From: Desulfobacteraceae bacterium
GTDB taxonomy: Bacteria; Desulfobacterota; Desulfobacteria; Desulfobacterales; UBA5616
Direction of reading: 5' to 3'
DNA length: 5,307 bases
Assembly (NCBI GenBank): GCA_030620375.1
Contig: JAUXEW010000202.1
Coordinates: 1-5,307 of the forward strand
A program made the position numbers and the translations under genes. The notes beneath the pieces were generated by a model that worked only from the letters and a program-made list of their open reading frames with translations, did not search any database and was not told the origin of the DNA. Shown one piece after another: positions 1-5,307 of the stretch (positions are counted from its first letter, which is position 1; each line of letters starts with the position of its first letter).

Positions 1-1268
1 AGAAAATAGTCCCTACAAGCGGAAGCATCTTGGTTGTTGGCGGCGGGATAAGTGGATTGACCACGGCCCTGGAAGCTGCCGAAGTAGGGTACGAAGTGTT
101 CCTGATCGAAAAAAATCCATCCACCGGCGGAAGAGTCGCGCAGCTAAATCAGTATTTCCCGAAGCTATGCCCCCCGTCCTGTGGACTTGAAATTAATTTC
201 AGAAGGATAAAGGATAATCCAAAAATCAAAGTGTTTACCCTTGCTGAAGTTGAAAAGATTGAAGGGACGCCCGGCAATTATACTGCCACCATTAAATTGA
301 ACCCCCGGTATGTGAATGAGAATTGTACCTGCTGTGGGGAATGCGCTACAGCCTGTCAAACTGAAATTCCTAATGAATACAATTTATCGATGGACAAAAC
401 AAAAGCGGCCTACCTGCCTCATGAAATGTCTTTTCCAGCCCGGTATGTGATTTCACCCCATATTATAGGAACCGACGATGCAATGCGGTGTAAGGAAGCG
501 TGTCAATACGATGCTGTTGACCTTGACATGAAGGCCAGGACCATCGACTTAAAAGTGGGTGCAATTGTATGGGCAACAGGATGGGAGCCTTACGATGCGA
601 CAAAGATTGACAATCTAGGATTCGGCCAGTATCCGAATATCATTACCAATATGATGATGGAAAGACTGGCTTCTCCCAACGGCCCGACAAAGGGAAAAAT
701 TGCTCGCCCGTCAGACAGCAAGGCGCCGGAGAGCATTGCTTTTGTTCAGTGCGCCGGTTCACGAGATGAAAATCATCTTCCGTATTGTTCTTATGTATGC
801 TGTATGGCTTCGTTAAAGCAGACAACCTATATACGTGAGCAGTATCCCGATGCCAAAATATATATTTTTTATATCGATGTAAGGGCTCCCGGCCAGCGGT
901 ATGAAAAGTTCTATAAAAAGATTAAAGAAGATGAAAATGTCTTTTTTATCAAGGGAAAGGTTGCAGAGGTGAGTGAAGATCCGGCTACTAAAAATATCAC
1001 CGTAGTTGCCGAGAACGCAGTGACGGGGGAAAAGATATTCCAGACGGTGGATATGGCGGTACTGGCCACAGGAATGCAACCCACTGCTGCAAATGCTAAA
1101 CTTCCTGCCGATCTCAAATACAATGAGGACGGCTTTATTATTAATGATTTTGAAAAAGGGGGTATGTTTGCTGCAGGATGCGCCAATAAGCCGTTAGACG
1201 TCGTTTCGTCAAATCAAAATGCTACCGGTATGGCCCTTAAAGCAATTCAAACCCTGGTGAAGAGGTAG
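1..1268 (+). CDS. qmoA: QmoA, HdrA-like flavoprotein subunit of the Qmo complex (5' end cut by window edge)
   Basis: Cytoplasm-facing FAD subunit of the quinone-interacting oxidoreductase that supplies electrons to APS reductase in dissimilatory sulfate reduction. Counting from the TTG at 30 as residue 1, the sequence shows a Rossmann FAD loop (VVGGGISGL, 2-10) and a CPPSC pair (C47, C51). A ferredoxin-like CX2CX2CX3C site follows (C99, C102, C105, C109), then a lone CX3C (C154, C158). A second nucleotide-binding segment ends in ATGW (182-185). The HdrA signature QCAGSRDE comes next, with a Cys cluster (C241, C253, C257, C258), and a C-terminal FAD motif AAGC (381-384). These are HdrA-family hallmarks, and the qmoBC context separates it from methanogen-type HdrA. 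The reading frame stays open to base 3 (K-I-V-P-T-S-G-S-I before L1) with no start codon, so the true start is upstream. The family is about 410-420 residues long, so only a few residues are missing. The TAG stop is at 1266-1268. Confidence 0.95.
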   Translation, partial: KIVPTSGSILVVGGGISGLTTALEAAEVGYEVFLIEKNPSTGGRVAQLNQYFPKLCPPSCGLEINFRRIKDNPKIKVFTLAEVEKIEGTPGNYTATIKLNPRYVNENCTCCGECATACQTEIPNEYNLSMDKTKAAYLPHEMSFPARYVISPHIIGTDDAMRCKEACQYDAVDLDMKARTIDLKVGAIVWATGWEPYDATKIDNLGFGQYPNIITNMMMERLASPNGPTKGKIARPSDSKAPESIAFVQCAGSRDENHLPYCSYVCCMASLKQTTYIREQYPDAKIYIFYIDVRAPGQRYEKFYKKIKEDENVFFIKGKVAEVSEDPATKNITVVAENAVTGEKIFQTVDMAVLATGMQPTAANAKLPADLKYNEDGFIINDFEKGGMFAAGCANKPLDVVSSNQNATGMALKAIQTLVKR

Positions 1269-1272
1269 GAGG
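1267..1272 (+). promoter_or_regulatory. qmoB ribosome binding site overlapping the qmoA stop
   Basis: A perfect AGGAGG lies 6 nt before the qmoB ATG at 1279. Its first two bases are the last two of the qmoA TAG. The overlap implies that qmoA and qmoB are co-transcribed and probably translationally coupled, and it fixes the qmoB start. Confidence 0.85.
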
Positions 1273-1278
1273 TTATCG

Positions 1279-3621
1279 ATGGATAAAAAATATGGTGTGT
1301 ATATCTGCACAGGTTGTGGCATTGGGGATGTTCTTGATATAGAAGCGCTATGCGGAATTTCTGAAGAAAAAAAATTTCCTGTTAAAACCCATCCTTTTTT
1401 ATGTGGAAAGGGAGGGGTTGAGCTTATCAAGAAAGATATTGCCGATGACGGTATCAACACTATGGTTATTGCCGGTTGTTCCCGGCGCGTAAATTTTGAT
1501 GTCTTCAGATTTGACGGCTGTATCGTTGACCGGGTCAATCTAAGAGAACAGGTTGTATGGTCTCATCCCCGATCCGAATTTCCGGCGCTCACGGAAGAAC
1601 AAAAAGACGATGGAGAACACTATGACAGCCTTCAGATGCTGGCAGAAGATTATCTGAGAATGGGGATGGTAAAAGTTGAAAAAATAGATATTCCCGAGCC
1701 TCAATTGCTTGAGAAAGGCATTTGTCGAAAAATTTTGGTGATCGGCGGCGGCATTGCCGGTATTTCTGCAGCCATTGACGTGGCCAAAACCGGTTATGAT
1801 GCAACCATTGTGGAAAAGGAAGCATCCCTTGGCGGGCATGCCGCCAAACTCCGGAAACAGCTTCCGGTTGAAGAACCGTATGACAGCCTGATTTCGCCGA
1901 TAATACAAGAAAAGATCAAGGAAGTAGAATCCTATTCGAATATAACGGTGAAAACCGGCACCGTGGTGGCGCGTATTGCCGGACAACCGGGTGAATTCAC
2001 CGTGACCTTCAAAAAACCGGGGGAAAAAATCGAATTTGATGTTCCGTATCCGCTTCCCGAAGAGATGAAAGTAGATGAAAGCGGAAAAGAGTTTGAAGCG
2101 GAAAAGCTTTATGAACTTTATATGGAATACAATAAAGGTAAACAAGATATCTTAACCTTAGACCCTGACGGAGAATTGTTCGGGGCCGTCATCCTTGCCG
2201 CAGGATGGCGTCCGGCTGAGTTGGAAAAGGACGCTTATCCGCATCTGGGTTACGGTGAATTGCCGGATGTTGTAACCAACCATCAATTTGAAGAGATTGC
2301 CGCAAAAGGTAAAATCGTTAAGCCTTCAGACGGCCAAGCGGCCAAATCGGTTGTATTTATCCAAAGCCCGGGCAAAAGTGATGACGACAGTGACTTTGGT
2401 TACGGTGGTTCGGTCACCAGCCTGGTTGCGCTAAAGCAGGCCAAATATGTCCGTGAAGATTATGACGACGGCAAGGCCTATATCTTTTATCAGCACATGC
2501 GAACGCCGGGTCTTTCGGAGAATTTTTACATGAGCATTCAGCAGGATGACGGTATCTTTTTGACCAAAGGTGATGTTATCGGGGTCTCTAAGAATGGTGA
2601 TGGCATGATGGTTGAGGCCGATAACACATTGCTGGGTGAAAATGTCAAAGTAAAGGCCGATATGGTGGTTCTGGCGGCCGGGATGGTCCCGGTTACCGTG
2701 GATGAACCGGTGGTCAACCTGGCTTACCGGCAGGGACCGGCGTTTCGCGATATCGATCTTTTTGACGGGTATTGTGACTCGAATTTTGTTTGTTTCCCCT
2801 ATGAAACCCAGAGAACAGGCATTTACGCTGCGGGATGCATCCGGCGCAATATGACCATGGAAGAGTCGGGAGAAGATGCCGCAGGTGCTGCTCTAAAGGC
2901 TATTCAGTGCATCGAATCGGCAAACAGGGGTGTTTCCGTACACCCGAGATCCGGCGATATGACAGTGCCCGAGTTTTTTTTCCAAAGATGTACGCAATGT
3001 AAACGGTGTACGGAAGAATGTCCATTCGGGGCGCTCGATGATGATGAAAAAGGAACTCCCAGTCTGAATCCGACGCGGTGCAGACGCTGCGGCACCTGTA
3101 TGGGGGCATGCCCCGAGCGAATCATCAGCTTTGCCGATTACAGTATTGATAGTGTCGGTTCCATGATTAAATGCGTATTTGTTCCCTCTGAAGATGATTA
3201 TGATGAACCTCCCTTAAGGATTATCGGGCTTGTTTGCGAAAATGATGCTTACCCTGCGCTGGACATTGCCGGGATGAACAGGCTCAGCTATTCTGCAAAT
3301 GTTCGTTTCGTTCCGGTAAGATGCCTCGGGTCGGTAAACGTGGTTTGGATCAAGGATGCGCTTGCCAAAGGGATGGATGGTATTTTTTTGCTTGGCTGCA
3401 AGCACGGCGATGATTATCAGTGCCACTTTGTAAAAGGTAGCGAGCTGGCAAATGTCAGAATGGAAAAAATCGGTATGGCACTGGAAAGCCTGGCATTAGA
3501 AGAGGAACGCGTCGCACAATTCGATATCGCAATTGACGAGTATGACAAGCTTCCGAAAATTATTAATGATTTTGCGGAACTGATTGAAGAAATGGGTCCG
3601 AATCCGTTTAAGGGATTCTAA
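1279..3621 (+). CDS. qmoB: QmoB, HdrA-like flavoprotein with double ferredoxin and MvhD-like C-terminus
   Basis: Large 780-residue cytoplasmic subunit of the Qmo complex, close to the roughly 750-residue size known for the family. Residues 1-135 are an HdrA-type N-terminal domain with CTGC (C10, C13), C25, C42 and C67. Residues 150-545 form the HdrA-like FAD core, with GGGIAGISAA at 156-165, LAAGW at 306-310 and AAGC at 517-520. Two [4Fe-4S] motifs follow: CX2CX2CX3CP at 571-582 (C571, C574, C577, C581) and at 601-612 (C601, C604, C607, C611). The C-terminal part, about 640-780, resembles MvhD, the delta subunit of F420-non-reducing hydrogenase, with C653, C682, C707 in GCKHGDD, and C715. The core from residue 150 to 498 has no cysteine at all, unlike QmoA. 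The role, inferred from the family, is electron transfer between QmoC/QmoA and AprBA. The start is set by the AGGAGG 6 nt upstream, and the gene is 10 nt after qmoA. Confidence 0.96.
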   Translation: MDKKYGVYICTGCGIGDVLDIEALCGISEEKKFPVKTHPFLCGKGGVELIKKDIADDGINTMVIAGCSRRVNFDVFRFDGCIVDRVNLREQVVWSHPRSEFPALTEEQKDDGEHYDSLQMLAEDYLRMGMVKVEKIDIPEPQLLEKGICRKILVIGGGIAGISAAIDVAKTGYDATIVEKEASLGGHAAKLRKQLPVEEPYDSLISPIIQEKIKEVESYSNITVKTGTVVARIAGQPGEFTVTFKKPGEKIEFDVPYPLPEEMKVDESGKEFEAEKLYELYMEYNKGKQDILTLDPDGELFGAVILAAGWRPAELEKDAYPHLGYGELPDVVTNHQFEEIAAKGKIVKPSDGQAAKSVVFIQSPGKSDDDSDFGYGGSVTSLVALKQAKYVREDYDDGKAYIFYQHMRTPGLSENFYMSIQQDDGIFLTKGDVIGVSKNGDGMMVEADNTLLGENVKVKADMVVLAAGMVPVTVDEPVVNLAYRQGPAFRDIDLFDGYCDSNFVCFPYETQRTGIYAAGCIRRNMTMEESGEDAAGAALKAIQCIESANRGVSVHPRSGDMTVPEFFFQRCTQCKRCTEECPFGALDDDEKGTPSLNPTRCRRCGTCMGACPERIISFADYSIDSVGSMIKCVFVPSEDDYDEPPLRIIGLVCENDAYPALDIAGMNRLSYSANVRFVPVRCLGSVNVVWIKDALAKGMDGIFLLGCKHGDDYQCHFVKGSELANVRMEKIGMALESLALEEERVAQFDIAIDEYDKLPKIINDFAELIEEMGPNPFKGF

Positions 3622-3682
3622 ATGATTGGCGATTTAAGAAGGAAGCAGTTAATTATACGTCAATCGACAATTTTCAATAGAT

Positions 3683-3825
3683 AGTGTCCATCCAGAAATG
3701 AAGATTTTTGTTCAAGATCAAGGTATGCGAAAAAAATAACCGGAGGCATATGTTTGATATTCCGAGGATTATTTTTTTCGCATAACGATGAGATGGGGCA
3801 AAAAGACCATTTCTGGATGGACACT
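3683..3825. repeat. 143-bp nested palindromic element (MITE-like) between qmoB and qmoC
   Basis: The left end AGTGTCCATCCAGAAATG (3683-3700) is an exact reverse complement of the right end at 3808-3825: an 18-bp perfect terminal inverted repeat. After a small internal loop, TTTTTG (3705-3710) pairs with CAAAAA (3799-3804). Further in, a perfect 16-bp arm pair is present (3724-3739 with 3769-3784). The trinucleotide GAT flanks both ends (3680-3682 and 3826-3828) and could be a short target duplication, though three bases may be chance. There is no transposase and no credible coding sequence inside. The size, terminal repeats and lack of coding potential suggest a non-autonomous mobile element or dispersed palindromic repeat. 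In qmo RNA it would fold into a long imperfect hairpin. Mobility is an inference; the palindrome is directly visible. Confidence 0.75.
3724..3784. repeat. Inner 16-bp perfect inverted repeat of the palindromic element
   Basis: TATGCGAAAAAAATAA at 3724-3739 is matched exactly in reverse complement at 3769-3784, around a 29-nt centre. The arm holds a run of seven A (7 T in the other arm). The U-run sits inside the stem rather than after it, and the stem is AU-rich, so it does not look like a standard intrinsic terminator. It may affect mRNA processing or stability between qmoB and qmoC, but nothing in the sequence shows this directly. Confidence 0.7.
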
Positions 3826-3830
3826 GATAA

Positions 3831-3836
3831 GAGGAG
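3831..3836 (+). promoter_or_regulatory. qmoC ribosome binding site
   Basis: GAGGAG lies 8 nt before the ATG at 3845 and only 5 nt beyond the right end of the palindromic element, so it stays outside the predicted stem. It decides the start. The in-frame ATG at 3788 would add 19 residues encoded by the repeat arm and has no comparable Shine-Dalgarno at the right distance. Confidence 0.8.
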
Positions 3837-3844
3837 ATACTCAT

Positions 3845-4993
3845 ATGACGGATAGATACATGGTTGAGCCTGATTTAGATTTTATTAAAGAAATTTCCGG
3901 GCTGGGCGGTGGAGACCTGAAAAAGTGTTTCCAATGTGCAACCTGTTCGGTGGTTTGCCCCATTTCTCCGGACATCAAACCATTTCCCAGAAAGGAGATG
4001 ATAGCCGCTTCATGGGGGTTGAAAGATAAGCTTGTCGGAAATGCGGATATTTGGTTGTGCCATAATTGCGGGGATTGTTCAACGCTTTGTCCACGTGGGG
4101 CAAAACCGGGCGACGTATTGGATGCGGTGCGGATGTATTCGGTCCAGGAATATGCTACACCCAAAGCCTTGGCCAAAGCAGTAAACGACCCCAAAAAGAT
4201 ACCGCTTCTTCTGGGCATACCGGCTCTGTTGATGGTCATTGTAGGCTTACTCACCGGTTTTCTTGATTTTACTCCGGAGCTCAATGAATACGGGAAGATT
4301 GCTCACGCGAAATTTTTTAGCACCTGGTTAGTGGATATATTTATGATTTCGGCGGCTACCTGGACCGTAGCGATTATGGCGTTAGGGGTGAAACGGTTTA
4401 TCGCAGATATTCATGAAAATGCGATCAAAGAAGGTAAAACGGATAAAACGGACATCAACCCCGTAGAATTTGTCAAAGCGCTGATTGGGATCATAATGCC
4501 CGTATTAAAGCATGATAAATTTAACGAATGTACCGAGAACACGGAACGCTCCACCCAGCATATGATGGTGCTTTTCAGCTTTATCGGGCTTTTTATCGTA
4601 ACGGGCGTTTTTTTTATAACGTTATATGTATTTCAGATTCACGGACCCTATTCTCAAATGAATCCATTGAAATGGCTGGCGAATGTCAGCGGCGTGGCCC
4701 TGGTGATCGGCAGCGGGTTGATGATCAAAACCCGGATGTCCAAAACAACCGATCAGGTGAATAAATATAAGGATTGGTCCTTTCTCTGGCTGGTGTTTGT
4801 GGTGGGCCTTTCCGGCATGTTATCGGAAATGACACGGCTGGCAGATATGGCGGTAACGACTTATACCGTTTATTTTATTCATATGGTGACTGTGTTTTGC
4901 CTGTTTGCATACCTGCCGTTTACAAAAATGGCGCATCTCGTTTACCGGACCGTCGCCATGGCGTATGCCAAATATTCAAATAGAGGATTCTAG
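3845..4993 (+). CDS. qmoC: QmoC, HdrC/HdrE-like iron-sulfur and b-type cytochrome membrane subunit
   Basis: Membrane anchor of the Qmo complex, 382 residues from the chosen start, which matches the family size. Residues 1-110 are an HdrC-like cytoplasmic domain with two [4Fe-4S] motifs, CX2CX2CX3CP at 28-39 (C28, C31, C34, C38) and at 72-83 (C72, C75, C78, C82). The rest is an HdrE/NarI-like membrane domain with hydrophobic segments at about 118-139, 159-182, 240-264, 276-294, 312-329 and 338-358. Histidines H154, H190, H223, H239, H266, H346 and H364 include the candidate axial ligands for the b hemes known in this family; which ones bind cannot be told from sequence alone. By family knowledge it oxidises menaquinol and passes electrons to QmoA and QmoB. 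It lies 223 bp after qmoB, much wider than the qmoA-qmoB gap, because of the palindromic element. An upstream in-frame ATG at 3788 is rejected. TAG stop at 4991-4993. Confidence 0.96.
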   Translation: MTDRYMVEPDLDFIKEISGLGGGDLKKCFQCATCSVVCPISPDIKPFPRKEMIAASWGLKDKLVGNADIWLCHNCGDCSTLCPRGAKPGDVLDAVRMYSVQEYATPKALAKAVNDPKKIPLLLGIPALLMVIVGLLTGFLDFTPELNEYGKIAHAKFFSTWLVDIFMISAATWTVAIMALGVKRFIADIHENAIKEGKTDKTDINPVEFVKALIGIIMPVLKHDKFNECTENTERSTQHMMVLFSFIGLFIVTGVFFITLYVFQIHGPYSQMNPLKWLANVSGVALVIGSGLMIKTRMSKTTDQVNKYKDWSFLWLVFVVGLSGMLSEMTRLADMAVTTYTVYFIHMVTVFCLFAYLPFTKMAHLVYRTVAMAYAKYSNRGF

Positions 4994-5021
4994 AGACAAG
5001 CCGGATAATGTGGTCATTACA

Positions 5022-5040
5022 GACGGTTTGTGAAACTGTC
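5022..5040 (+). other. Small hairpin in the qmoC 3' untranslated region
   Basis: GACGGTTT (5022-5029) and AAACTGTC (5033-5040) form an 8-bp stem with one G-T wobble and a 3-nt GTG loop. No U-run follows, so it is not a terminator by itself. It could be a minor stabilising structure ahead of the terminator or simply chance. Confidence 0.3.
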
Positions 5041-5050
5041 GCTTAAAAAT

Positions 5051-5088
5051 AAAAAAGGGAGATGGTTTAATTCCACCTCCCTTTTTTT
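5051..5088. terminator. Bidirectional intrinsic terminator between qmoC and sat
   Basis: The left arm AAAAAAGGGAG pairs with CTCCCTTTTTT on the right. The stem then continues through one A-C mismatch (5062/5076) into TGG/CCA, closing a 7-nt loop at 5066-5072. The GC-rich part of the stem is followed by seven T on the + strand (5082-5088) and, read on the - strand, by the complement of six A (5051-5056). It can therefore stop transcription from qmoC on one side and from sat on the other. It lies 57 nt after the qmoC stop and 25 nt after the sat stop. Confidence 0.88.
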
Positions 5089-5113
5089 ACGTAATTAAAA
5101 CATGGTGTTCAAA

Positions 5114-5307
5114 CTATTTGGAATTTGCATCACCGGTTGCCGCACCGTGAAGCTTGACCTCAACTTTTTCGGTCAGTCCTTCGTAGTATTCTCTTAAAAT
5201 GGCAACTACCTCATCCCGCCCAAAGTGATCGGGAAGATCCCCGCCTTCGGAAAGCATTTTCCGTAACATCGTTCCGCTTAACAAAACGCGCTCTGACTTT
5301 TCATGTG
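5114..5307 (-). CDS. sat: ATP sulfurylase (sulfate adenylyltransferase), C-terminal 63 residues only
   Basis: The - strand reads in frame from the window edge to a TAG stop at 5116-5114, giving 63 codons. The sequence carries the ATP sulfurylase C-terminal signature: LLSGTMLRKML (residues 8-18 of the visible part), then LPDHFGRDEVVAILREYYE (24-42), then the family tail KVEVKLHGAATGD (47-59). The enzyme makes APS and pyrophosphate from sulfate and ATP, the first step of dissimilatory sulfate reduction, in the cytoplasm. Its product is the substrate of AprBA, the electron acceptor of Qmo, so the neighbourhood fits. The gene is convergent with qmoC and shares a terminator with it. The bulk of the gene, including the start and the N-terminal nucleotide-binding HXXH region, lies outside the window. 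The visible part shows no frameshift or early stop. Confidence 0.93.
   Translation of the reverse strand, partial: HEKSERVLLSGTMLRKMLSEGGDLPDHFGRDEVVAILREYYEGLTEKVEVKLHGAATGDANSK

Noticed and set aside
1540..2145. 201-codon open frame on the - strand across qmoB
   Set aside because: It lies wholly antisense to a well-supported gene, has no family resemblance, and its composition is what a reverse shadow of coding sequence gives.
3622..3684. 20-codon reading frame starting at the ATG directly after the qmoB stop (TAAATG)
   Set aside because: It has no proper Shine-Dalgarno, no recognisable product, and its stop lies at the border of the palindromic element. Most likely chance.
3724..3784. 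Intrinsic terminator ending transcription after qmoB
   Set aside because: The stem is AU-rich with a long centre, and the U-run is within the stem instead of after it. Termination here would also cut off qmoC, with no clear promoter to replace it.
3750..3785. 11-residue reading frame inside the palindrome loop, preceded by GGAGG
   Set aside because: The GGAGG is only 3 nt from the ATG, too close for efficient initiation, and the peptide is encoded largely by the inverted-repeat arm.
3705..3790. Possible promoter for qmoC within the element (TTGATA at 3754-3759)
   Set aside because: No convincing -10 hexamer at 16-18 nt spacing; the A/T runs are explained by the palindrome arms.
3841..4284. 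147-codon open frame on the - strand across the start of qmoC
   Set aside because: Antisense shadow of the qmoC iron-sulfur domain, with no start signal or recognisable motif.

Overview
The window holds the end of a dissimilatory sulfate-reduction locus. It carries qmoA (only its first codons missing), qmoB and qmoC on the + strand, which encode the Qmo quinone-interacting membrane-bound oxidoreductase. The last 63 codons of sat (ATP sulfurylase) lie on the - strand at the right edge. These genes indicate an anaerobic sulfate-reducing bacterium, most likely a Desulfobacterota (former Deltaproteobacteria) member. The protein sequences fit the Desulfobacteraceae-like groups, but the lineage is an inference from memory of the families, not from a search.

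Layout: qmoA (1-1268) runs almost directly into qmoB (1279-3621), and the qmoB Shine-Dalgarno overlaps the qmoA stop codon. A 223-bp gap follows. It contains a 143-bp palindromic element (3683-3825) with perfect 18-bp outer inverted repeats and a perfect 16-bp inner inverted-repeat pair. It looks like a small non-autonomous mobile repeat (MITE-like) or another dispersed palindrome set inside the operon. qmoC (3845-4993) begins just after it with its own strong ribosome binding site. A hairpin with an A-tract on one side and a T-tract on the other (5051-5088) separates qmoC from the convergent sat gene and can serve as a terminator for both.

How the genes work together: Sat activates sulfate to adenosine 5'-phosphosulfate (APS), and the cytoplasmic APS reductase AprBA (not in the window; in this gene family it often lies just upstream of qmoA) reduces APS to sulfite. 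QmoABC is the membrane complex thought to pass electrons from menaquinol to AprBA. QmoA and QmoB are HdrA-like flavoproteins. QmoB adds a double [4Fe-4S] ferredoxin module and an MvhD-like C-terminus. QmoC fuses an HdrC-like iron-sulfur domain to an HdrE-like b-type cytochrome membrane domain.

The genes themselves look intact and conventional. The least ordinary feature is the nested palindrome between qmoB and qmoC. The complete absence of cysteine from the HdrA-like core of QmoB, against the cysteine-rich QmoA, is also worth noting. I see no sign of an undescribed multi-gene system.
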